Positions 35,813-45,616 of a stretch of 64,000 nt of DNA are shown here, piece by piece. A program made the translations under genes and the position numbers. This DNA is from Thermoanaerobacterium aotearoense (GTDB lineage: Bacteria > Bacillota > Thermoanaerobacteria > Thermoanaerobacterales > Thermoanaerobacteraceae). How positions within the stretch are numbered: position 1 is the stretch's first letter; the number at the start of each line of letters is the position of its first letter. The notes under the pieces are model-generated. The model ran no database searches. It was not told the origin of the DNA and saw only the letters and a list, made by a program, of their open reading frames with translations. The stretch covers positions 62,001 through 126,000 of the forward strand of contig NZ_CP047602.1 in the NCBI RefSeq assembly GCF_009905255.1. Reading direction: 5' to 3'.

Positions 35813-36776
35813 CAAATTCACCTCTTGAATGGGCTAAAAGCTTCTTTTCCAGTTCGTCTACATCGTATGTCCTTTGAGAGTATCCGTTGAAGTAATTTTT
35901 AGGGACTTTGTAGTTAGGAGCAGTCTTTTTGGTGTAGGGCTTTCTCTTTGTTTTGTCTAAGTCATTTACGGTTCTTATGCCATCATTGTACCAATTGATG
36001 AGTATTTGATTGATGTACGGAAAACTGGGTTCATTTATCTTCAAGACGCATTCGTCGCACGCTTTTATAATGACATCCACATCAAAGCCGAGATCGTCCA
36101 TCCATCTGTCCATCATGGCTTTGTGGGCTTCCATCACATCATCATCTTTTAGTCCCAGTGCTCTTAAGATTTTTTTGTACCGCAGCCATTTTTCGCTTTC
36201 TGATTTTAAGTATGCTTCTACGTCAAGCGCTGTCTTAAGTCCTGCGTCGTGCCATGCAATTGCTACTTTTTCCATGTACTTAAGAGACGTCTTGTTTTTC
36301 GAAACGCAATAACTTATAAGCATCGTCAAAATCTCCAGAGAAAATCCATATTCATCTACCCAGCTTAAGTAGGTGTTCATCTCAGTTGGCGAAAGAGGCC
36401 TGCCTATCATCTTTTCTACTGTCTCGAACATCTGCTTGACTTCAGTGTCGTCAATCGACAATGTGTGTACATCATCAGATTTTTTGACAAGTGGAAGATA
36501 TTCTATGTAATATTCGTTGTCAGAATACCTAAGCTTGATTACGCCAGATCTTTCCCAGAATTTCAAAGCTTTTTCTATGTCATCTTCTGACATAAAAAGT
36601 TTATCCGCCATTTCTTCCATTGAGAAGCTTTGGTTGTAATATGAATATTTAAGTCCTAAAAGGTATACTTTTACGTATTCCCCTGGTGCTTCCAACATAT
36701 AATGATTTATAAAAAAATTGCTAACGGGGGTGCTTCCCATATCATCAAAATCATTAGAAAAGTTACATCTGCTCAT
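35805..36776 (-). CDS. DnaD-family replication protein
   Basis: About 323 residues from ATG 36776, preceded by GAGGTGGT. The DDBH1 winged-helix N-domain (residues 15-110) is followed by two DnaD/DDBH2 domains: IGRPLSPTEMNTYLSWVDEY near 125-200 and DDVMEAHKAMMDRWMDDLG near 210-285 with INQILINWYNDGIRTV. Initiates helicase loading together with DnaB/DnaI-type partners. First gene of the operon. Confidence 0.92.
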   Translation of the reverse strand: MSRCNFSNDFDDMGSTPVSNFFINHYMLEAPGEYVKVYLLGLKYSYYNQSFSMEEMADKLFMSEDDIEKALKFWERSGVIKLRYSDNEYYIEYLPLVKKSDDVHTLSIDDTEVKQMFETVEKMIGRPLSPTEMNTYLSWVDEYGFSLEILTMLISYCVSKNKTSLKYMEKVAIAWHDAGLKTALDVEAYLKSESEKWLRYKKILRALGLKDDDVMEAHKAMMDRWMDDLGFDVDVIIKACDECVLKINEPSFPYINQILINWYNDGIRTVNDLDKTKRKPYTKKTAPNYKVPKNYFNGYSQRTYDVDELEKKLLAHSRGEFGE

Positions 36777-36957
36777 GTACACCACCTCAAGTTTAATTAT
36801 AACACGATGTGTCATAACCATCAATTTAAAAGAATATAATATATATTACGACAAATTTGTCTATTTTTTAAGTTTTACATGCATAAAATTTGCAAAAAAA
36901 CAAAAAATAATAACGCATTTTTGTATGCGATCTATGCGCAAATGAAAGGAGAAGACG

Positions 36958-38196
36958 ATGGATAACGAAGATAAGTCAAACCCTTTTAGTTGCAACTTAA
37001 TCAAAAAGGTTTCAATTAAAAGGCGATTTATATTAACTGTCATTTTGACGATTTTGTTTGCCGTAGTTTCCTACATTGGCATCGACAAAAGTGCATTTTC
37101 TAATATGGAAGGTTATAGTTTAAATCACTTTGCATATGGCGTAGAACAAGGAAGATTTGATGGATACTTAAAAAATTTAAGTGATAAAAACTTGCGCATC
37201 GATAGACCTACAGCGATTGTGATTGACGGTTTAAATGCAGTGACGCTAAAGAATAGAGAAGACGCATCATTGGTACTTAATGATATCCTTGACAAGTACA
37301 AAAACGGGTTTATGAAAGTTTATTTCAAAAATGATGTGAAGCTGGTGGGGGTAGATAGCCCTGCAGTTAAAATTGAGACAGTTGAAGAAGCTTTAAAAAA
37401 TCTGGAGGGTGATGATGCCGAGACTTATACGGTAAAAGATCATGATACTCTTTGGTCAATCTCGAGAAAATTTGGCATAACATTAGACGACATATACAAA
37501 TTAAATCCGACAGTTACTGCTACAATCTTTAAAGGACAGATCTTAAAAGTTAAAGAGCCTAAACCTGTTTTGACGGTAGTATCAGAGAAAAAAGTCGTGT
37601 ATATGGATGATATTCCGCATGAAACCGTTTATCAAAAAGATGGCGATATGCTTATCAACACTTCGAAAGTCGTGGCAGATGGAGAAGACGGTGTAAAAAT
37701 AGTTACTGCAGTTCTGAAATATTGTAATGGGCAAATATCAGAAGAAGATGTGATAAACGAAGATGTGCTAAAAGAACCAGTAAGCGAAATTGTATCTGTA
37801 GGGACTAAGCCCATTTCAGCCACAGTCGCCCTTGATTATCCGATACGAGGACATATAGTGATAACGTCCAGGTACGGGCAAAGATGGGGAAGACTTCACG
37901 CAGGAATAGATATAGCTGCGTCTATAAATGATCCTATATATGCGGCAGACGGAGGCACAGTCGTATTTGCAGGATGGGAAAATGGCTATGGAAACCTTGT
38001 TGAGATCGATCATGGAAACGGATATGTGACGTATTATGGGCATGCCAATAAACTTTTGGTGAAAAAGGGCGATAAGGTTTATAAAGGAGAGAAAATCGCC
38101 TTAGTAGGCATGACAGGAAATACTACAGGGCCACATGTCCACTTTGAGGTCAGAAAAAATGGTGTACCAGTAAATCCTATGACGTACTTGAAATGA
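36958..38196 (+). CDS. M23 peptidoglycan endopeptidase with LysM and G5 domains
   Basis: 412 residues. A cytoplasmic N-terminus, one TM helix (FILTVILTILFAVVSYIG), a LysM (YTVKDHDTLWSISRKFGITL), a G5 domain (EKKVVYMDDIPHETVYQKDG) and a C-terminal M23 domain with RLHAGIDIA, GYVTYYGH and GPHVHFEV, which hold the zinc ligands. It cuts peptide cross-links in cell wall and may act in division or sporulation. GAAAGGAG precedes the ATG, and a terminator follows. Confidence 0.95.
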   Translation: MDNEDKSNPFSCNLIKKVSIKRRFILTVILTILFAVVSYIGIDKSAFSNMEGYSLNHFAYGVEQGRFDGYLKNLSDKNLRIDRPTAIVIDGLNAVTLKNREDASLVLNDILDKYKNGFMKVYFKNDVKLVGVDSPAVKIETVEEALKNLEGDDAETYTVKDHDTLWSISRKFGITLDDIYKLNPTVTATIFKGQILKVKEPKPVLTVVSEKKVVYMDDIPHETVYQKDGDMLINTSKVVADGEDGVKIVTAVLKYCNGQISEEDVINEDVLKEPVSEIVSVGTKPISATVALDYPIRGHIVITSRYGQRWGRLHAGIDIAASINDPIYAADGGTVVFAGWENGYGNLVEIDHGNGYVTYYGHANKLLVKKGDKVYKGEKIALVGMTGNTTGPHVHFEVRKNGVPVNPMTYLK

Positions 38197-38219
38197 GAGC
38201 CGAAATACGGCTCTTTTTT
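38196..38219 (+). terminator. Rho-independent terminator
   Basis: AGAGCCG, AAATA, CGGCTCT, then TTTTT, overlapping the M23 stop region. Confidence 0.9.
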
Positions 38220-38235
38220 GTTCCTTAAATTTACT

Positions 38236-38264
38236 TTGCATTGTGCCTGACATTGGGTTATAAT
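38236..38264 (+). promoter_or_regulatory. Promoter of the wal operon
   Basis: TTGCAT (38236-38241), 17-bp spacer, TATAAT (38259-38264), about 65 bp before the first gene of the operon. Confidence 0.65.
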
Positions 38265-38329
38265 GTAATTGTATTACCTCATATATTTAAGTATATACAT
38301 ATTTTTAGTATTTTGTGAGGTGATACACT

Positions 38330-39145
38330 GTGAAGAAAAATAAAATCATTGTGGCAATTGTTTTTATTGCTTTTGTATTGGCTTTATTGTTTAATGAAAG
38401 TATATTGACAAAGGCATATCCAGTTTATAAGGTGATTGGCAAAGATAAGATTGAAGAAAGTGTAAAAAATTTTAAGACTAAGGAAAGCAAACACTTTATA
38501 GTCAGATATCAAGATTCGGATACTAAATACGTTTCGCTTATCATAGATACGGCTGAAAAGCATTATTATGGTGTTACAAAAGATTTAGGATATGCTCCTA
38601 AAGATAAATCGATTATTATAGTTTATAGCAATCCTGATGAGATGAATAAGGATTTTTCCCTTGCAAAAGGGGAAAATGCTATGGGAATATATTTAAACGG
38701 CGTAATAAGCATAGAATCCCCAGCCCTTTGGATACCTTCAGGGCAGGATGTGACGAAAGTTTTTCAATACGAAGGTCCTGTTGTGCATGAGTTTACGCAT
38801 CTTGTTGTAGACGATATTGCCAAAGGCAATTATCCCACGTGGTTTACAGAAGGAATAGCTCTTTTAGAGGAGTACAGGCAAGATGGATACGAATGGGGAA
38901 AAGATTTAAGTTACAACGGAGAACCATATACTTTTGACCAATTAGAAAATAATTTTGACTCTCTTGATGAGATGTTGGCGTATAAAAGAGCTTTTCAGGT
39001 GACAAAGGCCATAAGCGATAAATTTGGCATGGAGACTATAAGAGAGATGCTTAGAGATCTGGGAAGTGGTATGAGCATAGAATCAAGCTTTTACAAAGAG
39101 ACTGGCTTGAAGCTTGATACATTTGTCAACAATGTTAAGGGGTGA
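38330..39145 (+). CDS. Gluzincin peptidase (MA-like), secreted or anchored
   Basis: 271 residues. An N-terminal TM helix (IIVAIVFIAFVLALLF), then VYSNPDEMNKDF and a thermolysin-like zinc motif VVHEFTHLVVDD with WFTEGIALLEEY downstream (third ligand). A Peptidase_MA-like family. It lies 6 bp upstream of walR and is thus transcribed with the envelope-stress regulators. A role at the wall is inferred. GTG at 38330 follows GAGGTGA. Confidence 0.88.
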   Translation: MKKNKIIVAIVFIAFVLALLFNESILTKAYPVYKVIGKDKIEESVKNFKTKESKHFIVRYQDSDTKYVSLIIDTAEKHYYGVTKDLGYAPKDKSIIIVYSNPDEMNKDFSLAKGENAMGIYLNGVISIESPALWIPSGQDVTKVFQYEGPVVHEFTHLVVDDIAKGNYPTWFTEGIALLEEYRQDGYEWGKDLSYNGEPYTFDQLENNFDSLDEMLAYKRAFQVTKAISDKFGMETIREMLRDLGSGMSIESSFYKETGLKLDTFVNNVKG

Positions 39146-39151
39146 TGGCAT

Positions 39152-39847
39152 TTGAGCAGAATCCTGATAGTAGACGACGAAAAGCCAATTGTGGAGATTT
39201 TGAAGTACAATTTAGAAAAAAACGGGTACAGCACGATAGAGGCATACGATGGGGAGGAAGGTCTTAAGATGGCGCAAGAAAAGAATCCTGACCTTATCCT
39301 CCTTGACGTCATGCTTCCAAAAATGGACGGTTTTACAGTTTTAAGGATATTGAGGCAGACTATGACTACACCCATATTGATGCTTACGGCAAAGGAAGAG
39401 GAAGTAGACAAAGTGTTAGGATTGGAACTGGGTGCTGACGACTATGTGACGAAACCTTTTTCTATGAGGGAGCTTATTGCCAGGGTGAAAGCCAACTTAA
39501 GAAGGAGCGGCATAAGCAATGGTGAAACCATGTCAAATGTTTTAAGCGTAAACAATTTGAATATCGATTTGTCAAAGTACAGAGTAGAAAAAAACGGAAA
39601 ACCTATCGAGCTTACATCGAGAGAATTTGACCTGTTAAAGTTTTTGGTGGCCAACCGAGGGCTTATATTTTCACGGGAGATGCTTTTAGAAAAAGTTTGG
39701 GGCTATGAATACTTTGGCGATGTAAGGACGGTGGATGTGACAATAAGGCGACTTAGGGAAAAAATTGAGGACGATCCGGCAAACCCAAGGTATATACATA
39801 CCAAAAGAGGGGTTGGTTATTATTTTAGCGAAGAAAGTGAACTATAA
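39152..39847 (+). CDS. walR: Response regulator WalR (YycF)
   Basis: 231 residues. The TTG start follows GGGGTGATGG. The OmpR-type receiver has VDDEKP, phosphoacceptor Asp52 in LILLDVMLPKMDG, Thr and Lys in LTAKEEE and YVTKPF. The C-terminal winged helix (ELTSREFDLLKFL, RTVDVTIRRLREKI, KRGVGYYF) follows. The YycH/YycI pair downstream identifies it as WalR, which controls cell-wall hydrolases. It overlaps walK. Confidence 0.93.
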   Translation: MSRILIVDDEKPIVEILKYNLEKNGYSTIEAYDGEEGLKMAQEKNPDLILLDVMLPKMDGFTVLRILRQTMTTPILMLTAKEEEVDKVLGLELGADDYVTKPFSMRELIARVKANLRRSGISNGETMSNVLSVNNLNIDLSKYRVEKNGKPIELTSREFDLLKFLVANRGLIFSREMLLEKVWGYEYFGDVRTVDVTIRRLREKIEDDPANPRYIHTKRGVGYYFSEESEL

Positions 39848-41534
39848 AAGCATACAGTGGAAAATAATACTCATATATGGGCTTTTGATACTTGTGGCGA
39901 TGGAGATAATATGGGTATACCTTTTCAAGTCATTAGAAAATTATCACATGACGAATTTCGAAAACTACATTGAAGCACAAGCTACAGGCATAGCCTTCAC
40001 ATTGAAAGACAACATGAATTCCAAAGCAAGTTTAGACAACATAATAAACATGTATTTAGGTCCTAATGCGTACATAAAATACTTGTACATACTTGATAAA
40101 GACGGCAACATATTAGCCAGTTCTACTGGTGAAAAAGGCAAGATGCTGACACCTGCAGTCATAAAAGCATTGTCTGGAAAACAAGGAATGGAGACCACAA
40201 ATGACAACAATTCAAACGGCAAATTGAGAAGTATCGCCATGCCTGTAGTAGACAGCGATGGAAAGATATCAGGCGTCGTATATGTAAGCGGTTCTTTAAA
40301 AAACGTATACGATACACTGTCTGATGTGAATTTCATCTTATTAAGCGCAACATTTATAGCGGTGATAATAACCGTAATCTTAGGATATATATTGGCAAAG
40401 ACCATCACAGATCCCATAAAAGAAGTGACTAAGTACGCAAAAGAGATGGCAGAAGGGAATTTTGACGTACACATAAATATAAGATCTGATGATGAGATAG
40501 GCAAACTTGGCAGCATGTTTAACTTCATGTCAAAAAGGCTTAAGACTACTTTGAAAGAGATGGAAAATGAAAAAAGCAAAGTGGAAGCCATAATAAGCTA
40601 CATGTCAGACGGAGTAATTGCTACAAATGACTTAAATCGCGTCATACTTTTCAATGATGCTGCAGAAAAAATGATAGGAGAGAAGCTGACCATGGATGAG
40701 CCTTTAGAGAAGATAGCCCAGGGTCAGCTAAAGAATACTGAAAGCCTTATATACTGCAATGGCAAGATTTTAAAGTCGTTTGTAAGTCCTATAAAAGTAG
40801 ACAAAAACGTAGATGGCAATGTCTTTGTGCTGCATGACATAACAGAGCAGCAAAACCTTGACAATATGAGAAAAGAGTTTGTGGCAAATGTCTCCCACGA
40901 ATTGAGGACTCCCCTTACAACAATAAAAAGCTACACAGAAACTCTTCTAAATGACGGCGTTGACGATGAAATGAGAAATAGATTTTTGTACATAATAGAT
41001 AAAGAAGTTGACAGAATGACGAGGCTTGTGAAAGATCTCCTCCTCTTATCAAGGATGGATTCAAATGGAAAGTTAAATTTAACTGAGACGAATCTCAATG
41101 AATTTGTGGAGGAAGTTCTGTACAAAATAAAGATAGAGGCCCAGAAGAAGAACCAGAAGCTATTATTCTGCGCAGGTGAAGAAGTAAGAAGCGTAAACAT
41201 AGATAAAGACAAGATGGAACAAGTGATTTTAAACATAGTGTCGAATTCCATAAAATATACGAATCCTGGTGGATATGTGAGAGTTTTTACAAAGTACCTT
41301 GACGATTGTGCGTATATAGTTGTGACAGACAATGGAATCGGAATACCCAAAAAGGATCTTCCAAGGATATTTGAGAGATTTTACAGAGTTGACAAGGGAA
41401 GATCAAGAGAGCTTGGAGGTACTGGGCTTGGCCTTGCCATTGCAAAGGAGATCGTCACTGCTCATGGAGGCGAGATAAACATAGAAAGCGAACTTGGAGT
41501 AGGCACTACTGTAACCGTAAAGCTTAAGTATTAG
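39837..41534 (+). CDS. walK: Sensor histidine kinase WalK (YycG)
   Basis: About 565 residues. I choose GTG 39837 (NYKSIQWKIILIYGLLIL) by homology; TTG 39813 is an alternative with a better but too close ribosome site. A TM helix near 10-30, an extracytoplasmic loop, a second TM, HAMP (TKYAKEMAEGNFDVHIN), PAS (VEAIISYMSDGVIATNDLNR), the H-box FVANVSHELRTPLTTIKSY, and ATPase boxes NIVSNSIKYT, DNGIGIP and GTGLGLAIAKEI. Phosphorylates WalR. Confidence 0.95.
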   Translation: MNYKSIQWKIILIYGLLILVAMEIIWVYLFKSLENYHMTNFENYIEAQATGIAFTLKDNMNSKASLDNIINMYLGPNAYIKYLYILDKDGNILASSTGEKGKMLTPAVIKALSGKQGMETTNDNNSNGKLRSIAMPVVDSDGKISGVVYVSGSLKNVYDTLSDVNFILLSATFIAVIITVILGYILAKTITDPIKEVTKYAKEMAEGNFDVHINIRSDDEIGKLGSMFNFMSKRLKTTLKEMENEKSKVEAIISYMSDGVIATNDLNRVILFNDAAEKMIGEKLTMDEPLEKIAQGQLKNTESLIYCNGKILKSFVSPIKVDKNVDGNVFVLHDITEQQNLDNMRKEFVANVSHELRTPLTTIKSYTETLLNDGVDDEMRNRFLYIIDKEVDRMTRLVKDLLLLSRMDSNGKLNLTETNLNEFVEEVLYKIKIEAQKKNQKLLFCAGEEVRSVNIDKDKMEQVILNIVSNSIKYTNPGGYVRVFTKYLDDCAYIVVTDNGIGIPKKDLPRIFERFYRVDKGRSRELGGTGLGLAIAKEIVTAHGGEINIESELGVGTTVTVKLKY

Positions 41535-41678
41535 TCAAACCGTAACTATATTTTAATATTTGTGTAACATTGTTGTAATAATGATGCTCTATAATCAAAG
41601 TATAAAATAATGGTTATATTAGGTATCATGTGTAAAATTTTATATATTCATGTCATTTCATGATGAGGAGTGGTACTT

Positions 41679-42074
41679 TTGAAAAAGGTTTTAGCCCTTG
41701 TTATTGCCACGATGATGTTTATGACATTTTTTATGACTTACGGGTTTGCTGATGATTTGATCACTGTCAAATCAGATATAAGCGATGTCACTACAAACAA
41801 CAAATACTTTGTCATATCAGGCAATGGGCAGCCAGATACTTACGTGGAGCTTATACTAAACGATGATTTGAATGACAAATGGGTTATAGGTGATACTGGC
41901 CTTTTTGCTAAACTTATAACGTTGGCTTTAGGGGACAATTATGTCACTTTAAAGGCTGTTAAAGATGGACAGGTGCAGGTGATAAAAGGTCATATAGTAT
42001 TGCAAAGCAACAATGGCATTATCCAGATTACGGTTGATACGCTGGAAGGCTTGTGGAATAAGCTTTTTAAATAA
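41679..42074 (+). CDS. Small secreted protein in the wal operon
   Basis: About 131 residues. TTG 41679 lies 10 bases after GAGGAG. The signal peptide KKVLALVIATMMFMTFFM ends near YGFADD. The remainder (YFVISGNGQPDTYVELILND, GDNYVTLKAVKDGQVQVIKG) looks like a bacterial Ig-like fold. It is not found in the standard Bacillus wal operon. It may be an extracellular partner of YycH/YycI or WalK; that is inference. Confidence 0.7.
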   Translation: MKKVLALVIATMMFMTFFMTYGFADDLITVKSDISDVTTNNKYFVISGNGQPDTYVELILNDDLNDKWVIGDTGLFAKLITLALGDNYVTLKAVKDGQVQVIKGHIVLQSNNGIIQITVDTLEGLWNKLFK

Positions 42075-42086
42075 AGCGGTGTGATT

Positions 42087-43331
42087 ATGAAAGAGCATGT
42101 TAAGACTGCTGTACTCATATTGCTTGTTTCTACAAGCCTTTATTTTAGTTATACCCTTTGGACATCTTTTCCTCAGAAAAGCTTTTTTATGACGAAGTCT
42201 ACACCTGTAAGTGTGGATATTTCTGATATATTGAGGCCTTCTTCCGTGATTGTAGAGTCAAACGGCACATTTGTGGATATAACGTCGTCAAACGATATAA
42301 ATTCAGTTTGGATGAATACGACAAAACTATTAAAAGAGATTAAGGATACAGCACTTTCACAACTTTCAAAGAATGACTTAAATCGCAAAGGCGACTTTGT
42401 ACATATTTATTTTGGAAAAGGCATAACAGATGACTTGCTTAAAAATGCTTTAAAATTAAGTGATTCACCTATCTTGAAAATAGGGCAAGACAGTTTGATA
42501 AAAGAGATGATCATAAAATTAGGTGCAAAACCTCAAATTATTTTCACAGATTACAGCAGCTACTATGCCATAGATCTTAAAGATTCCAGCTATTTTTTAA
42601 GCCTTATAAATAAGCAATTTCAAAGTTCTATGAATTATTCCATCACTACAACAGGCGATGTATATGGTGAAAACACATTTACGGTGAAAAGTTTTCCGTT
42701 AAAAAGATATGTAAATAGAGGCTTTGAAAATGACACAGTATATAGGACCATTACCAAAAATGTGTTTGTCAATATATCTGTAGTGCGAGAGATAAAAGAA
42801 AACAGTGGTTCGTACATATACACTGATGGTGTAAGAGGATTGAGGCTTTACAAAAATGGTTTGATAGAGTATTTTGACACAACTACCACATCGTCGAAAC
42901 TCACTTTTGGCAGAGTAGAGTCTTTAGATAAAGCAGTGGAATTCATAAAAGCCTTAGGCATAGATGAAAAAAATGTTTACTTGACAGGCGTCAACGGCAG
43001 TAGCGGAGATTACAGCTTTGCCTTCAATTACGATTATGATTACCCTGTGTATGCACTAAGAAACGGTGATATCAAAGAGCCAATATATGTGTCTGTATCA
43101 AATGGGACAATCAAATCTGCTATTGTAAACTATATGGATATTTACTACGCAGGTGAATACAATGGCGGATTTTATGATATAGGAAAACTTTTAAAGGACC
43201 ACAAAGTAGATGGCGTACAGTTTGTAAGTATGGTATATGTTTTTGACGGCAATGAGCTTATACCTGCGTGGCATGTAAAAACACAGACAAATGAATATTT
43301 TTTCAGCGCTTTGGATGGGAAAATAATGTGA
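42087..43331 (+). CDS. yycH: WalK regulator YycH
   Basis: About 414 residues. ATG at 42087 (KEHVKTAVLILLVSTSLYFS) gives one N-terminal TM helix and a large extracytoplasmic part, as in YycH. Sequence conservation is low in this family, so identification relies on topology, length, the FVDITSSNDINSVW and AWHVKTQTNEYFF segments, and its place between walK and yycI. It forms a complex with YycI and WalK to tune kinase activity. Confidence 0.85.
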   Translation: MKEHVKTAVLILLVSTSLYFSYTLWTSFPQKSFFMTKSTPVSVDISDILRPSSVIVESNGTFVDITSSNDINSVWMNTTKLLKEIKDTALSQLSKNDLNRKGDFVHIYFGKGITDDLLKNALKLSDSPILKIGQDSLIKEMIIKLGAKPQIIFTDYSSYYAIDLKDSSYFLSLINKQFQSSMNYSITTTGDVYGENTFTVKSFPLKRYVNRGFENDTVYRTITKNVFVNISVVREIKENSGSYIYTDGVRGLRLYKNGLIEYFDTTTTSSKLTFGRVESLDKAVEFIKALGIDEKNVYLTGVNGSSGDYSFAFNYDYDYPVYALRNGDIKEPIYVSVSNGTIKSAIVNYMDIYYAGEYNGGFYDIGKLLKDHKVDGVQFVSMVYVFDGNELIPAWHVKTQTNEYFFSALDGKIM

Positions 43332-43346
43332 TGATGGTGTTTTAAT

Positions 43347-44165
43347 ATGGACTGGTCAAAGGCAAAAACGATCTTGATTATTATATTTGCTGTACTAAAT
43401 TTAATACTTTACATGGGAAACTTAAGCATAGCAGAAACTAACAATTCTGTTCCATCTTTTGCTGATATGAGTAAAATGAGGGAGATTTTGAAAGAAAACA
43501 ACATTGTGGTGAATGCTAAAATACCTGATGATTACAAGCCTATGCCTATGCTTTTGGTAAAGCTTAAAAACTACAGCAAAGGGTACATAGATGAAAATTT
43601 TTTAAAAGGTTTAAAGTACGTGTCAAATGGCGATGGTTCACTTTACAGCTTTGGCAATGGCTCATTAGAAGTTAAAAACGGCTTTTTATATTTTCAGGTC
43701 AAAGACGAAAAGTTTGCCAAAATGAACAGCGATGAAGCTTTCAACTACATAATATCCTTTGTAAATGACAAAAAACTTAAAGAGGAGTACTCTGCTTTAA
43801 TGAAGTACACGGATGGGGATAAATACACTGTTGAGTATACGGAAAAATACAATGGCATTAACGTCGATGTAAGCTACATGAAAGGTGTCATATCAGGAGA
43901 TGTATTTTCTTTTGAATCAACATGGCTTATACCTTTGAGAGAGGAGAAGGATAAAAAAGAGATCATACCTCCAATAAGTGCACTTTTAAAGCTTTTAGAT
44001 GTAAATGAAGGCAGCAAAAGCATCGTAGTAAAAGACATAAGGCCGGTATACTTTTTTAGCTGGAGAAATGCCGATACCGGCGAAGCAATACCTACATGGA
44101 GGATAACGACGGAAAATACGGTGTACTACATAAATGCGTATACGGGAAACTTTGAGGAGAGGTAA
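43347..44165 (+). CDS. yycI: WalK regulator YycI
   Basis: 272 residues. MDWSKAKTILIIIFAVLNLI is the characteristic start, with one TM helix. The C-terminus has PTWRITTENTVYYINAYTGN, a YcdB/YcdC-like fold as in YycI. Starts 15 bp after yycH. The metallo-beta-lactamase gene yycJ that often follows is absent here. A strong hairpin overlaps the stop. Confidence 0.9.
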   Translation: MDWSKAKTILIIIFAVLNLILYMGNLSIAETNNSVPSFADMSKMREILKENNIVVNAKIPDDYKPMPMLLVKLKNYSKGYIDENFLKGLKYVSNGDGSLYSFGNGSLEVKNGFLYFQVKDEKFAKMNSDEAFNYIISFVNDKKLKEEYSALMKYTDGDKYTVEYTEKYNGINVDVSYMKGVISGDVFSFESTWLIPLREEKDKKEIIPPISALLKLLDVNEGSKSIVVKDIRPVYFFSWRNADTGEAIPTWRITTENTVYYINAYTGNFEER

Positions 44166-44183
44166 AAATTACCTCTCCTTTTG
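44155..44183 (+). terminator. Rho-independent terminator
   Basis: Perfect 11-bp stem AGGAGAGGTAA / TTACCTCTCCT with an AAA loop, then TTTG; the stem includes the yycI stop. Confidence 0.75.
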
Positions 44184-44288
44184 TGCAAGATGTTTTTGCA
44201 AAAACGCTTGTAAAATTGTTGAAATTGTATTAAAGTATATATGTATGATTGTGAAGTTTTTTAGATTCGTTGAAGGGAAGATTAAACA

Positions 44289-45539
44289 GTGGATAAGTTT
44301 GTTATAAATGGAGGAATACCTCTTAAAGGAACAGTTGAGATTAGTGGGGCGAAAAATTCTGCTGTTGCCATACTTCCTGCTGCTCTTTTAGCAGATACTC
44401 CCAGTAGTATTGACAATTTGCCGGAGATAAACGACATAGAATTGCTTAGTAAAATGATTCAGTATCTTGGTGGGAAAACCATCAAGAAAGAACACGAGAT
44501 GACGATAGACCCGGCAGGCATCAACTCATTTTGCCCTCCTCATGAATTGGCAAGTCAGATGAGGGCTTCGTACTACCTTATAGGTGCACTTTTAAGCAAG
44601 TTTAAAGAGGCTGCTATAGCCATGCCTGGCGGATGTAATATAGGCGTGAGGCCAATTGATCAGCACATAAAGGGATTTGAAGCATTGGGCGCAAAAACGA
44701 CTATAGAACACGGAATAATAAGGGTAAAAGCAGATAAGTTAGTGGGGAATCATATATATTTTGATGTTGTAAGCGTAGGTGCTACTATAAATTTGATGTT
44801 AGCTGCCTGTAAAGCTGAAGGCACTACAATACTTGAAAATTGTGCGAAAGAACCTCATGTGGTTGATGTGGCAAATTTCCTAAATGCAATGGGTGCCAAC
44901 ATAAAAGGTGCTGGTACAGATACCATAAAAATCGTCGGAGTAGACAAGCTTCATGGCTGTAAACATACAGTCATACCTGATCAGATAGAAGCTGGTACGT
45001 ATATGGTAGCTGCAGCAGCAACACATGGGGATGTCATCGTGAAAGGCATAATACCGAAGCACTTAGAGTCAATAATCGCTAAGATGTCTGAGATGGGCGT
45101 GAAAATCGAGGAGTATGACGAAGAACTGAGAGTCACGACAGATGGAAGGTTGAAAAGAGTAGACATTAAGACGCAGCCGTATCCAGGATTTCCTACAGAT
45201 ATGCAACAACTGATAGCAGTATTATTGGCTCTTGCAGATGGCGTCAGCGTTATCACCGAAAATGTGTATGAAGGCAGGTTTAAATACTTAGATGAGCTTA
45301 AGAAAATGGGCGTCAATGCAAAGGTAGAAGGCCGCATAGCTGTCATAGAAGGAACTCAAAAGCTTACTGGTGCGCCGCTTACAGCTACTGATTTAAGGGC
45401 TGGTGCTGCTATGGTTATAGCTGGACTTGCAGCCAGTGGCACTACAGAGGTTAAGAATATATACCATATCGACAGAGGATATGAGTCGATTGAGAAAAAA
45501 CTGCAAAAATTAGGCGCAAACATAAAGAGAGTAGAATAA
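44289..45539 (+). CDS. murA: UDP-N-acetylglucosamine 1-carboxyvinyltransferase
   Basis: 416 residues, GTG start after GAAGGGAAG. Transfers enolpyruvate to UDP-GlcNAc, the first committed step of peptidoglycan synthesis. Seen: [20 protein letters not shown] (substrate Lys), [11 protein letters not shown], the catalytic Cys116 in [25 protein letters not shown], and [15 protein letters not shown]. Low-GC Firmicutes usually carry two MurA paralogues; which one this is cannot be told. Follows the wal operon after its own terminator. Confidence 0.96.
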   Translation: MDKFVINGGIPLKGTVEISGAKNSAVAILPAALLADTPSSIDNLPEINDIELLSKMIQYLGGKTIKKEHEMTIDPAGINSFCPPHELASQMRASYYLIGALLSKFKEAAIAMPGGCNIGVRPIDQHIKGFEALGAKTTIEHGIIRVKADKLVGNHIYFDVVSVGATINLMLAACKAEGTTILENCAKEPHVVDVANFLNAMGANIKGAGTDTIKIVGVDKLHGCKHTVIPDQIEAGTYMVAAAATHGDVIVKGIIPKHLESIIAKMSEMGVKIEEYDEELRVTTDGRLKRVDIKTQPYPGFPTDMQQLIAVLLALADGVSVITENVYEGRFKYLDELKKMGVNAKVEGRIAVIEGTQKLTGAPLTATDLRAGAAMVIAGLAASGTTEVKNIYHIDRGYESIEKKLQKLGANIKRVE

Positions 45540-45563
45540 GTCCTCATTAGGACTTATTTTTGT
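45535..45563 (+). terminator. Rho-independent terminator
   Basis: AATAAGTCCT, CATT, AGGACTTATT, then TTT, at the murA stop. Confidence 0.85.
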
Positions 45564-45616
45564 ACATAAATATAGAATAAATCACCTCATAATACACATG
45601 ATAATTGTGAGGTGAT

